From an uncultured Cellvibrionales bacterium (GTDB lineage Bacteria > Pseudomonadota > Gammaproteobacteria > Pseudomonadales > GM7GCV1), in the NCBI GenBank assembly GCA_913063225.1, contig CAJXYP010000016.1, positions 1 through 64,000 on the forward strand: a DNA stretch of 64,000 nucleotides, written 5' to 3'. Below the pieces are notes generated by a model. The model was given only the letters and a program-made list of their open reading frames with translations. It was not told the origin of the DNA and did not search any database. The position numbers and the translations under genes were made by a program. Below, piece after piece: positions 9,467 to 17,884 of this stretch. Within the stretch, counting starts at the first letter, position 1; the number at the start of each line of letters is the position of its first letter.

Positions 9467-9961
9467 TTAGCCCGGCTTTCTATAAATAACGTTAAAAATA
9501 CGTTCTGAAATTCTCCAGCCATCCTCGGTTTTAACATACTTGTCGAAATGATTACCAATGACCTCGAATGACTCTAAGGTGGCAGGCGCATCCCCTTTAA
9601 GTCCATGAGCAACTGCCGCGTAGGTAACCCCCGTGGCATTCTGCTCATCGATAGGCTCAATCTTTACCGTAGTCACCAAATGCATACTGACGTCATTGGG
9701 GTCGTCGTGTAATACGTGGTCGACCAAGGCCTCACGGCCACCGATCCATTCACCTCGCACTGTCATTCGGGCGTCTTCAGTGAACAGGTTGGCAAAGTTT
9801 TCAGGATCTCGCAGACCTCGGTAGTAGGCGTAATCATTTACTAAGAGAGTGCAATCAAAAATTATCTCTCTTTTTTCCGCGGCGGATAAATCCGCAAATA
9901 CGCTAGTTATTAGAATTAACTGCGCCATCAAAACCACAAAGATAATTCTAAGCAATTGCAT
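9467..9961 (-). CDS. Secreted SnoaL/NTF2-like protein
   Basis: 164 residues with a signal peptide ending VFA (about 24), then one SnoaL-like domain (LVNDYAYYRGLRDPENFANLFTEDARM, closing EDGWRISERIFNVIYR). It is a paralogue of 4210-4722; both keep N-A-T-G-x-x-Y-A in the central strand. It lies 8 bases after the ABM-fold gene and 43 before the first cytochrome, inside the redox cluster. It could be a small ligand-binding or isomerase-like partner; nothing in the sequence names a substrate. Confidence 0.82.
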   Translation of the reverse strand: MQLLRIIFVVLMAQLILITSVFADLSAAEKREIIFDCTLLVNDYAYYRGLRDPENFANLFTEDARMTVRGEWIGGREALVDHVLHDDPNDVSMHLVTTVKIEPIDEQNATGVTYAAVAHGLKGDAPATLESFEVIGNHFDKYVKTEDGWRISERIFNVIYRKPG

Positions 9962-9969
9962 TGGTATTC

Positions 9970-10776
9970 CTATTCGCGAATAAGCTTAAAGAGACGCTCA
10001 TCCCATAGGCTGCCGGTCAGCATATCCGGAGTGAACTGGGGATCTTCGTTTACGCCACTACCCACGACAACACCCGCTAGCGCATCGCGGAAGTTCTTTT
10101 TATCCTGATGTACCTGATGTGCCAATTGGGTTGATGCGCTCTGCCACATTTCCACAACCGTCATATGATTGGGCCGATTCGATTGAGTCAAGACATCAAA
10201 GCGCATATTGCCATGGTGTGCCCGGCTATCATTTGCCAACCCTATAAGCAGACCGTTGGAGCAAGGTCCATTTGGATCCGGTCGCCGATTACAGGGGGGG
10301 AATTGTTCTGGAGGGATAGAATCCGCATGCGTTATTACATAGACCGTATCCGGTTCTCCCGCAGGAATAGCATCGAAAGCAGTAGTCGCTAATCCCAGAT
10401 GTTGTCGTTCGTCGTAAGGGGCGTAAAGCAGCGGCTGCAAAGCGTTGCGGTATGCGACTGTATGAGCGGCAGCAGCATGGTTCGCGCGCGCTTCTGGACT
10501 ACTCCAAGCCTCTAAAACCACAAAATGATTATCTCGGTTAACACGCTGTATTGCCTCAAAACGCAGATTGCCTTGCTCCATGCTGCTAGCTTCAGATTGC
10601 GCCGCCAAAAGTCTTTCAGTCTCTTCAACCGCATCCGCCGCGACTTCAATATAGGTAACGATCCATGTTGGAGCTTCGGATAAAACTGTTCCATCAGCCA
10701 ATTCAACATCTGCCGTGGAATAACCAGCTACAAGAAGGGCGAGTATTGCGGCACAAACATTAGAGAAGATTTTCAT
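9970..10776 (-). CDS. Secreted tandem ABM-domain (dimeric ferredoxin-like) protein
   Basis: 268 residues from the ATG at 10776, which begins a good signal peptide (MKIFSNVCAAILALLVAG); the frame is open further upstream but that would bury the signal. Two antibiotic-biosynthesis-monooxygenase-like modules follow: PTWIVTYIEV to FVVLEAWSSPEARANHAAA, and DTVYVITHAD to MTVVEMWQSASTQLAHQ. Each has the strand / V-V-x-E-x-W / helix signature. ABM domains act in small-molecule oxidation or heme handling, usually as dimers; here the dimer appears fused. The second module has a Cys-containing insert (PPCNRRPDPNGPCSNG). It starts 14 bases after the lipoprotein stop. Confidence 0.78.
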   Translation of the reverse strand: MKIFSNVCAAILALLVAGYSTADVELADGTVLSEAPTWIVTYIEVAADAVEETERLLAAQSEASSMEQGNLRFEAIQRVNRDNHFVVLEAWSSPEARANHAAAAHTVAYRNALQPLLYAPYDERQHLGLATTAFDAIPAGEPDTVYVITHADSIPPEQFPPCNRRPDPNGPCSNGLLIGLANDSRAHHGNMRFDVLTQSNRPNHMTVVEMWQSASTQLAHQVHQDKKNFRDALAGVVVGSGVNEDPQFTPDMLTGSLWDERLFKLIRE

Positions 10777-10790
10777 ATGCTTACTTCGCC

Positions 10791-12935
10791 CTATTTTGCC
10801 AATGGATCTGGTCTTACCTGGAAGTGCACAACTAACGGAAGACTGCCGTCGCCATCCTCTTTGTGCCACGGCGTCCGATCGCCACTTGGCACCCAAAGGC
10901 CACGACCTTTCCAGCCAGCATCGGGGTCATCTATCCGCCCCTCAAAACCCTTGGTAAAGAAGCCCATGGGGTAAGGAACGCTCAGGGTCACAAACTCGCC
11001 ATCGACTAAAGCGTGCAGACCGTCAAACTGGTTACCTGTGGCTATGGGCGTATTGGCGCCCAAACCGAAGGTATCGTGCTGATCTACCCAGGTGTAATAG
11101 CTAGCTTCTACGCTGTAATCAGGATAGTTAACGAATCCGGGGCCGGGCAGATCATGGAAGGTCCAACCTTCAGGGCAATGGTCTCCAGTTGCCTCCGGAC
11201 CATTTAAAGGTCCCGTACACTTGCTCCGATCAAACTCGCCCATATGCCCACTGCCAAGGGAAACCCAAACTACACCGTTAAGATCTATATCAGCTCCACG
11301 AACGCCAAATCCTGGTTCGGGCACGTTGTATCTTTCTATCAACGCAGTAGCTGGAGGGTTCTCACCTGGATCCAACCTGGTGATTGAACCCGGCACACCG
11401 GTAGTTGATCCCCAGACCGAATCATCGACTGGGCTCGGCATAACAGCGTAAAAGCCATAGTTGGCAATCTGTCCACCACCAGAAATACGCATATCTAAAT
11501 CTGGGTTGGCCTCTTCATCTGGTTCAGTGTAGGCGTCGCGTTGCCCATTGCCGTTGTAGTCGAGGATCATGGCAGTCCAACCTTGGGATGCAGCTTCATC
11601 GCCAGTTTCCAGAAACATATTTGTATCTAGCCAACCTACAACGTCACCGGATCCGCTGGTCCAAAGCGTATTGTTCTCATCTTCCGCGAACTGCAGGTGA
11701 TGCGTGGCAAAGCAGGTATCAACAAATACGTATTCGCCAGTATCAGGCTCGTAGTAGGCCAGGTGGCGAGCAATGCTCTTGTTTGTTGGGAAAGCCTGAG
11801 CAGAGGGGTGGTCTGAACCCTCTAGACAGAAATCGGGGTTATTTGCTGGATCCCTCACGGTAACCGTGTACCAGACGCGACCATCCTGATCCAACATCGG
11901 GTTATGAGCATTTGCCTTAGAATCCCAGATCTGATCCGGACCCCAATGCGGTGAAGGCGCCATCATGGAAAAGTAGTCCAAAGCTCCGGGCGTATCCTCG
12001 TCCCTAACCGGCGCAAAAAAGCTCGTGGATGTATTGTTGACTGGATCCAGTATTGGGAAATCATCAGTACTGTGTTCTGGAGCTCCGTAAAGTGGCCCAT
12101 AAGCATTCACAGTCGGGTCACGACGATCTGTACCAGACAGATCATGCATGTAACCAGTTGGTTTTGACCAATCCCTAACCGTAATAACCGCATTGCGCTC
12201 TATGCCAGCTGGGCGTTCCGGCTGAACATGAGGGATTGCGCCAGCTGCTATCCTATCCGTCCACTCAGACAGGTATTTGTAAGGTACGCCTCTTAGCTGG
12301 GCAGCAGCTTGCCGAATCATGATAAAAGCGGCTTGTCCGGACTGGGTTCGTCGTACCCAAGCCGCGTGAGAAGTTTCGAATTCACCAAGCGTCTCAGGAA
12401 GAGTTCTTGTATAGAGATTTCCCAGCTGATGGCAACTAGCACAGCCCAAGTTTTTAACCCATGCGAGATATTCATCGAGCCCGTAATCCAAATGAGCAAC
12501 CTCTTCTTCGCTAGGCACTTCGATCATGGAATACCAGTAGGCGGCGGGATACACCAAGGCAGCCGTTGCAGCATCAGGAGCAACAACTGCAGTCAAATCC
12601 AAATGGCTACCTGGAGCAGCGTCAACTTTAGCGGAGTCGGCCAAACCGTAACCTCGTACCCAAAGGCTATAGCTTGCTTCCGGCAGATCTGGCACTAAAT
12701 AACGACCTTGATCATCTGTGACAACGCTTTTTGAGAAACGAGTTTCCAAATCGTCTGTTTCAGCAATAACCCAAACTCCTGCTTCAGGCCCGTTGGCACT
12801 GGTAACAACACCAGCAATATCGTCACTATCAATTTTGATGGCTTTTTCTGCGCCGTCGATACTGGCATCACAACCGGCCAGAATCAGCAAAGTTGAGATT
12901 AGGATAAGTCCTGTGGATTTTGCTAAAAATTTCAT
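10791..12935 (-). CDS. Lipoprotein with carboxypeptidase-like Ig domain, heme motif and propeller-like region
   Basis: 714 residues from the ATG at 12935. That start gives a perfect lipoprotein signal (ILISTLLILAGC, lipidated Cys22); a longer frame reaching 13004 would bury it, and GGGG six bases upstream supports it. Asp follows the Cys, which in the Lol system favours retention on the inner membrane. Residues 36-120 look like a carboxypeptidase regulatory-like beta-sandwich. CASCH at 165-169 can bind one heme c. The rest holds repeated strand segments (GRVWYTVTVRDP, NTLWTSGSGDVVGW, DSVWGSTTGVPGSI, NGVVWVSLGSGHMGEF) like a Vgb/streptogramin-lyase or NHL propeller. It is probably a membrane-anchored redox or substrate-binding component. 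Confidence 0.75.
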   Translation of the reverse strand: MKFLAKSTGLILISTLLILAGCDASIDGAEKAIKIDSDDIAGVVTSANGPEAGVWVIAETDDLETRFSKSVVTDDQGRYLVPDLPEASYSLWVRGYGLADSAKVDAAPGSHLDLTAVVAPDAATAALVYPAAYWYSMIEVPSEEEVAHLDYGLDEYLAWVKNLGCASCHQLGNLYTRTLPETLGEFETSHAAWVRRTQSGQAAFIMIRQAAAQLRGVPYKYLSEWTDRIAAGAIPHVQPERPAGIERNAVITVRDWSKPTGYMHDLSGTDRRDPTVNAYGPLYGAPEHSTDDFPILDPVNNTSTSFFAPVRDEDTPGALDYFSMMAPSPHWGPDQIWDSKANAHNPMLDQDGRVWYTVTVRDPANNPDFCLEGSDHPSAQAFPTNKSIARHLAYYEPDTGEYVFVDTCFATHHLQFAEDENNTLWTSGSGDVVGWLDTNMFLETGDEAASQGWTAMILDYNGNGQRDAYTEPDEEANPDLDMRISGGGQIANYGFYAVMPSPVDDSVWGSTTGVPGSITRLDPGENPPATALIERYNVPEPGFGVRGADIDLNGVVWVSLGSGHMGEFDRSKCTGPLNGPEATGDHCPEGWTFHDLPGPGFVNYPDYSVEASYYTWVDQHDTFGLGANTPIATGNQFDGLHALVDGEFVTLSVPYPMGFFTKGFEGRIDDPDAGWKGRGLWVPSGDRTPWHKEDGDGSLPLVVHFQVRPDPLAK

Positions 12936-13003
12936 TTTGGTCCCCGAAAAAATCAGCCCGCGCCTAAGCGCAGCAATACAAAAAGAAGGTGTTTTTGAGT
13001 TCA

Positions 13004-13417
13004 TTATTTAGAAGCTGCCAAAGATCGTCGGCCGTCCAAGGAGAATTGATTGTATTCCAAATTGTGCACCAGATGAGAGAACACAAATACGTAGACAAGG
13101 TGCCGGAAAACCAACGCCCAATCCTGAACAAGGTTCATACCGAAAACCAGAGTAGCCATTAAAACCACTGCCATAATGAGGGCAAGGCGGGTTTGAAAAC
13201 CAAGGAATAATAGGACACCAATAGTCATCTCAACCGGTGGAATCAATCCAGCTTCTAGAGTTATCAACCATTTGGGTAACCAGGTATCAGCAAATACACC
13301 ATGAGTCCATGCGATAAAGGCCCCATAATTTTCGCCCAGTCGAACTGCCCCATGCAAAAACATATTCATCCCAACAAAAAGCCGTAAAAGCGTGTAAGCC
13401 AGTACCTTGTCACTCAT
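13004..13417 (-). CDS. DoxX-family membrane protein
   Basis: 137 residues with four predicted membrane helices and DoxX hallmarks: an early R-x-F-x-G-M-N-M-F-x-H-G segment and PPVEMTIGVLLFLGF. DoxX proteins are small inner-membrane proteins often encoded with redox enzymes, some being subunits of quinone-dependent oxidases. The ATG at 13417 is preceded by GGGGGG at 13425-13430; a TTG one codon earlier is possible. It is the first gene of the six-gene minus-strand cluster, 68 bases before the lipoprotein, which suggests a membrane anchor or quinone link. Confidence 0.8.
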   Translation of the reverse strand: MSDKVLAYTLLRLFVGMNMFLHGAVRLGENYGAFIAWTHGVFADTWLPKWLITLEAGLIPPVEMTIGVLLFLGFQTRLALIMAVVLMATLVFGMNLVQDWALVFRHLVYVFVFSHLVHNLEYNQFSLDGRRSLAASK

Positions 13418-13662
13418 CAAAAGACCCCCCTTTCGTTGTGTAGAAAGATCGGCCTATAATTCAAAAAACCGACTTTGCACTTTGTAATTTGGCAGTAAAA
13501 CGCCTTAGAATCAACCGGTAAATGCTTTAAAACTGTTAACTAGAGAAGCCTCACACGAGTAAAACTAAATATATCTCGAAAGTAGACCTCTTCCACAAGA
13601 CTAGGCAAGATGCAATTTCACTACATTGCAAAACTATAGTTATCGATTCTTGAGGGGGAATT

Positions 13663-14679
13663 ATGTCGAGACGAAATTTTCTTAGAACTTCTGCTTTGGC
13701 GGGTGCCGGTGCAGCCATCGGAGGACTAGGTATATCCTCTGCGTCAGCGCAGTCTAGCCAGCCAATTCGCATCATCATGACTGGCTACGGACCATCAACT
13801 ACAAGCTTCAGTCTTGCTCTTAAACGCATGGGCGATAGGGTTGAGGCTAAGTTTCCCGGTCAAGTAGAAGTCCAATATGTCTACAATATCCTCGACCTCG
13901 GATACAAAGGATCAGACATTCTTTGGCTGGTAGAAAACGGCATTGTTAGCATGGGCTATCAGTCCAGTAGCTATCTAACAGACCGGGTATCTGATTTAGG
14001 CGCCGTTGACCTGCCCTTTATCTTTCCAGACAACGCCTCTGCTCGACGCTCAATGGACGGTGAGTTGGGCGAACTGCTAACCAATAGTATTGAAGCCAAT
14101 ACCGACTATCGAATTCTCGGTTACTTTGAAAACGGCGAACGACATTTTTCAAATAATGTGCGACCAATCCGCACCCCACATGATCTAAGGGGCCTTTCTG
14201 TTCGATCCCTGCCAAGCAAGATTCACGAACGTACATTCGAACTGCTAGGTGCAGATCCCGAGATTATGGATTTGTCCGAAGTTATTAAGCGGGTAGTGGC
14301 AGGCACTATCGATGTGCAAGAAAACCCCTTCGCCAATACCGTGACGTATGGCGTCCACAACTATCATAAGTACCATAGTGCTAGCAGTCATTTTTATATT
14401 TCCCGACCCATCTTTTTCCATCGCCCAACCTTCGAATCCTGGCCATTGGAATTACAACAGGAAATGCAGGCAGCGGTAATCGAAGCGGTAGCTTTTCAGC
14501 GCAAGATGAAAGATCAGGAAGAGTTGGATGCTCGTGTCGCTATCCGCGAAGCGGGCGGTGAAATAGTGGAACTGACTACTGAAGAGCGACAAATGTTTAT
14601 CGATGCAGTGACGCCAATTTACGCGGAATTGCGCGATCAGTATTCACCAAAGCTTCGTGCATTAGTGGGAATAAATTAA
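13663..14679 (+). CDS. TRAP-type periplasmic solute-binding protein (DctP family)
   Basis: 338 residues. The N-terminus is a Tat signal (SRRNFLRTSALAGAG, cleavage after SASA), so it is exported folded. The mature part follows the DctP fold: IRIIMTGYGPSTTSFSLALKRMGDRV, a central LRGLSVRSLPSKIHERTFELLGADP block carrying the conserved substrate-carboxylate Arg region, and the VAGTIDVQENPFANT segment. No dctQ or dctM membrane subunits lie nearby; the next gene, directly abutting (TAA then ATG), is an exported metallo-beta-lactamase-fold enzyme. A GGGGG run ends four bases before the ATG. The ligand may be a carboxylic acid, but this is not shown. Confidence 0.85.
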   Translation: MSRRNFLRTSALAGAGAAIGGLGISSASAQSSQPIRIIMTGYGPSTTSFSLALKRMGDRVEAKFPGQVEVQYVYNILDLGYKGSDILWLVENGIVSMGYQSSSYLTDRVSDLGAVDLPFIFPDNASARRSMDGELGELLTNSIEANTDYRILGYFENGERHFSNNVRPIRTPHDLRGLSVRSLPSKIHERTFELLGADPEIMDLSEVIKRVVAGTIDVQENPFANTVTYGVHNYHKYHSASSHFYISRPIFFHRPTFESWPLELQQEMQAAVIEAVAFQRKMKDQEELDARVAIREAGGEIVELTTEERQMFIDAVTPIYAELRDQYSPKLRALVGIN

Positions 14680-15606
14680 ATGAACCGACTAAAGAGCTTT
14701 GGCGGCATCAGGCTAATTGGTGCAGTAATCGCGCTTATGACTTCAAGCGTCTTAGCTCAACTAAGCGCACCGTACTCGGACGACTTTCTCTCTAGAGTGC
14801 GTATCGCCGCAACAAGTATCCCCGGAGACTATGCTGAGTCTATTGGCTTTGCCAAGGTTGCCGAGAGCCATCGGCCCTATTCCGACATAATCGAAGACGG
14901 TAGCGACGCCCTATTTATTTCTGCTCGCAGCGCATATCAGCTGCGCTTCCCAAGCGGGACCATAATGCTGGATAGCGGAATGGACGAGGAAGTGCATACC
15001 TACTATGGCTTTGGTCGAGTAGAACCCTACTGGCAAGAAACCAACGATCAATTGCAGCAAGCCTTACTTGAATCACAAAAAATTCTGATTACACATGAGC
15101 ATGGCGACCACGTTGCCGGCATTGTTCGGAGTCCCAATAGAGACGCATTGGCCGCAAAAACATTGCTCACGGTCGCTCAGCTAGAAACCCTAACACTGCG
15201 GCCACAGCTTCCACAAATTCAAGTTTCTCCCGAACTAGCCAGTAAATTTATTGTTCTGGATTACCAAGATTTACTGCCTGTAGCTCCCGGCATCGTTCTT
15301 ATCAAGGCCCCCGGGCACACTCAGGGACACCAAATGGTATATGCCCGCCTTAGCGGAGATAGAGAGTTCCTCTTTATTGGAGATATCGGTTGGTCCCTAG
15401 ATAACATCACACAGCTGAAGCTTAGGCCAGCTCAAACTATCGCGCGGATCGGGGAAGATCCAGAAGCGCTTATGCAGCAGATGATCTGGATTAAAGAGCG
15501 CATGGATCAGGACGGCCTGATTATTGTCCCGTCCCACGACGATCGATTAATCAATAGATACGTCGAGGAAGGGATACTGGAGGACAGTCTAGTCCTGAGT
15601 AGATAG
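14680..15606 (+). CDS. Exported metallo-beta-lactamase-fold hydrolase
   Basis: 308 residues with a signal peptide ending VLA (about 26). The metal motif HEHGDH is at 139-144, and the later ligands are recognisable in KAPGHTQGHQMVY and FIGDIGWSLD, ending in VPSHDDR. It starts on the base after the stop of the TRAP-type binding protein, so the two are almost certainly translated together. The last 18 bases overlap the end of the convergent gene at 15589. The family hydrolyses esters, lactones, amides or phosphodiesters; the substrate is unknown, but pairing with a binding protein suggests a shared ligand. Confidence 0.85.
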   Translation: MNRLKSFGGIRLIGAVIALMTSSVLAQLSAPYSDDFLSRVRIAATSIPGDYAESIGFAKVAESHRPYSDIIEDGSDALFISARSAYQLRFPSGTIMLDSGMDEEVHTYYGFGRVEPYWQETNDQLQQALLESQKILITHEHGDHVAGIVRSPNRDALAAKTLLTVAQLETLTLRPQLPQIQVSPELASKFIVLDYQDLLPVAPGIVLIKAPGHTQGHQMVYARLSGDREFLFIGDIGWSLDNITQLKLRPAQTIARIGEDPEALMQQMIWIKERMDQDGLIIVPSHDDRLINRYVEEGILEDSLVLSR

Positions 15607-16641
15607 CAGCATTTCGTAGACACCGACAACATTCAGTGGTCGGGAATATTCGTATTCCAGCATGTCGCTGTAGTCTTCCATCAATATGGTATCCACCATT
15701 TCTTCGACAGATTTCCCCTCAGCCATGGCGACTACAACGGCTGCTTGAAGCTCCTCCAAATAACGTGCTTGTTCTAGCACATCCTCCTTAGTCCCCGGAG
15801 ATTCGTGTCCGGGAACAACAATGTCGAAATCGAGCTCCGCCACGCGGTAAAGCCATTCAATCCATTCGGGTAAATAGCTGCCGTCTAAAGTCCGCCATGG
15901 CATACGGTTTGGAATTAAAGCATCTACTGTATGGATAACGCGCTCTTCAGGAAACCGTACTACCGTCATATCGTCTGAATGGTTGTAACCCAAATAATTC
16001 AGTTCAACAGTTTTGCCGCCCAAACTAATAGTCGCGTAATCAGAATAGTAAATATCCGGGGCTCTTACCGTGCCACCGCCAAACCGCGCAGTCCATATCT
16101 CTGCCCGGGATAACCAGCCATTTTGATCGGCGTCATACCTGGCAAAGGCATCCGGCGCGATATCCGTGCCGATATAACCACCAGCTTCAGATTCCTGAAT
16201 GCGACCATCACCGTTGGCATCCCAAAGTTTTTCCCGAGGCAATAAAGGGGCATCGTCCGCTGGACGCTGCAAGTTTTTTGCTATGTTTTCATGACCGATG
16301 AATGTCGCCGTATCGGCAAATACGTCGCCACCTCCGGCATGGTCATTATGACTATGGCTGTAAATAACGTATTTGACCGGAAGGCCAAAGCGCTCGTCGA
16401 GCTGTCCCTTCAGCCAGCCTGCTGCCTCTGGATTAGTTGGGTCAAGAACAATGATGCCCTCGTCCGTCACTAAAAACAGACCGACATGGCGGCCCTGCCG
16501 AAAGCTATACAGATCGCCGGTGATGTTGGTAATCACACGCTCTGGCCCGGCGTCCTGAGCAATAACTGGCGTATATAAAACCGCTGAAAGCACTGCGGTT
16601 GTGACCGCAATACGCAAAAACTGGATAAATTTTGAAACCAT
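15589..16641 (-). CDS. Exported metallo-beta-lactamase-fold hydrolase with two EF-hands
   Basis: 350 residues with a signal peptide ending VIA-QD. The metal motif HSHNDH lies at 96-101, followed by GHENIAKNL. Inserted in the fold are two EF-hand-like loops: D141-A-N-G-D-G-R-I-Q-E-S-E152 and D170-A-D-Q-N-G-W-L-S-R-A-E181, both with acidic residues at positions 1, 3/5 and 12. Later metal ligands are in NHSDD and VPGHESPG. Calcium binding by this insert is an inference from the loop pattern. A GGGGGG run five bases before the ATG serves as ribosome-binding site. Confidence 0.85.
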   Translation of the reverse strand: MVSKFIQFLRIAVTTAVLSAVLYTPVIAQDAGPERVITNITGDLYSFRQGRHVGLFLVTDEGIIVLDPTNPEAAGWLKGQLDERFGLPVKYVIYSHSHNDHAGGGDVFADTATFIGHENIAKNLQRPADDAPLLPREKLWDANGDGRIQESEAGGYIGTDIAPDAFARYDADQNGWLSRAEIWTARFGGGTVRAPDIYYSDYATISLGGKTVELNYLGYNHSDDMTVVRFPEERVIHTVDALIPNRMPWRTLDGSYLPEWIEWLYRVAELDFDIVVPGHESPGTKEDVLEQARYLEELQAAVVVAMAEGKSVEEMVDTILMEDYSDMLEYEYSRPLNVVGVYEMLLSTQD

Positions 16642-16702
16642 TTTGACCCCCCTAGTTCCCGTTAGTTTGTACTAGTTCGAGAATCAAAAAAAGTAAGGCA
16701 AT

Positions 16703-16724
16703 AAAAAGGGGCCAAAATGGCCCC
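16703..16724 (-). terminator. Intrinsic terminator of the peroxiredoxin gene
   Basis: Stem GGGGCCA / TGGCCCC with an AAA loop (16708-16724). Read on the minus strand it is followed by TTTTTATT. It lies 31 bases past the stop of the gene ending at 16756. Confidence 0.85.
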
Positions 16725-16755
16725 TGATACCTATTAACTTCGAGCTATATCGAAA

Positions 16756-17289
16756 TTAGCCTTTTAAATAGTTGAGCATAGTATCCGCATCGCTTACTTC
16801 GAAGGGGTCAGTCGCGCAGTTATCTTCTTTGCCTGCTTCGATGAATATTTTTTGAACTTTACCATCTTCAACAAGCATGGAATAGCGCCAGGACCGATCG
16901 CCAAAACCGAGGTTCTCTTTCTTAACCAGCATGCCCATTCCTCTTGTGAATTCGCCATTCCCGTCTGGCAATAACTTAACCTTGTCAACTCCCAGATGCT
17001 TGCCCCACTGAAACATAGTGAACGCATCGTTAACACTTACACAATAAACATCATCGACACCACAGCTCTTAAGCTCTTCATAGTGAGCTTCGTAGCCCGG
17101 CACATGAGTACTTGAACAGGTAGGGGTGAAGGCACCCGGCAAGGACAGAACAACCACTTTTCGACCACTAAAGACTTCAGAGGATGTTACATCCTGCCAT
17201 CGGAAAGGATTCGGGCCATCGACGGTTTCATCACGAATCCGCGTTTTGAACGTTACTTCAGGTACCTGGGTAATTTGGCTGTCACTCAT
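16756..17289 (-). CDS. Peroxiredoxin, Prx5/AhpE-like thiol peroxidase
   Basis: 177 residues, no signal peptide, cytoplasmic. It has the Prx5-type active site [15 protein letters not shown] with peroxidatic Cys58, and a [10 protein letters not shown] segment supplying the conserved Arg. Further Cys lie in SCGVDDVYC and DNCATDP; the latter is where a resolving Cys occurs in some Prx5 proteins. It reduces hydrogen peroxide and organic peroxides using glutaredoxin or thioredoxin. It is monocistronic with its own terminator. Confidence 0.92.
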   Translation of the reverse strand: MSDSQITQVPEVTFKTRIRDETVDGPNPFRWQDVTSSEVFSGRKVVVLSLPGAFTPTCSSTHVPGYEAHYEELKSCGVDDVYCVSVNDAFTMFQWGKHLGVDKVKLLPDGNGEFTRGMGMLVKKENLGFGDRSWRYSMLVEDGKVQKIFIEAGKEDNCATDPFEVSDADTMLNYLKG

Positions 17290-17452
17290 GGTTATATTCT
17301 CTTTTGTGTATTAGATGACAACCAGATTATGAGTAAATCCGGAATTAAGTAAGTTAATTATTGAGATCGGCTTAATTGATAGGGACTATCAACTAAAAAA
17401 TAAACTGCCGCTTGCTCCAAAAGCTAGCATCTGTCCGTTGTATTGCGTATAT

Positions 17453-17884
17453 CTATTCGTAAATATCATCTTCATTGTCTTCATGTGGACACATGGAATC
17501 TTTCATCGCCTGCAAAATGCTCCTGCAACTAATTTGCCCGACAAATATGCCATTTTCTACCACGGGCAATCGTCGAATTTTCAATTCTAACAATTTGTTG
17601 GCGATATCAAAAATATTCATGCTCTGGTCAATCACCGTGACTTCTTTTGTCATGTAATCGCGAACTTCACCGTCACCTTCGTTGTAATAACTGATCTGTT
17701 CAAGACCTCTAAGTAAGTCCATTTCCGAGACGACACCAACCACATGCCCCTCTTCATCTAACACCGTTGCGCCGGTAATTTTGTTCTCCAACATCACATG
17801 CACCGCATCATAGAGCGGGGTGTCTACTCGCATTATTACTGGGTCTTTGGACATAAAATCTTTCATTTCAATGGACTGCAGCAT
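17453..17884 (-). CDS. CBS-domain pair protein
   Basis: 143 residues made almost wholly of two CBS motifs: KDFMSKDPVIMRVDTPLYDAVHVMLENKITGATVLDEEGHVVGVVSEMDLLRG, and the second beginning VRDYMTKEVTVIDQSMNIFDIANKLLELKIRRLPVVENG, given here as positions about 7-60 and 76-130. Tandem CBS domains bind adenosyl nucleotides and act as energy sensors. No catalytic domain is fused. It is divergent from the nuo operon across a 375-base gap. Confidence 0.9.
   Translation of the reverse strand: MLQSIEMKDFMSKDPVIMRVDTPLYDAVHVMLENKITGATVLDEEGHVVGVVSEMDLLRGLEQISYYNEGDGEVRDYMTKEVTVIDQSMNIFDIANKLLELKIRRLPVVENGIFVGQISCRSILQAMKDSMCPHEDNEDDIYE

Noticed and set aside
10777-10896. Upstream extension of the ABM-domain gene by 40 codons
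   Set aside because: The added residues are basic, unlike a signal peptide, and overlap the end of the lipoprotein gene; the ATG at 10776 starts a proper signal sequence.
12936-13004. Upstream extension of the lipoprotein gene to 13004
   Set aside because: It would place the lipobox at residue 45 behind an unusual leader and overlap the DoxX stop; GGGG precedes the ATG at 12935.
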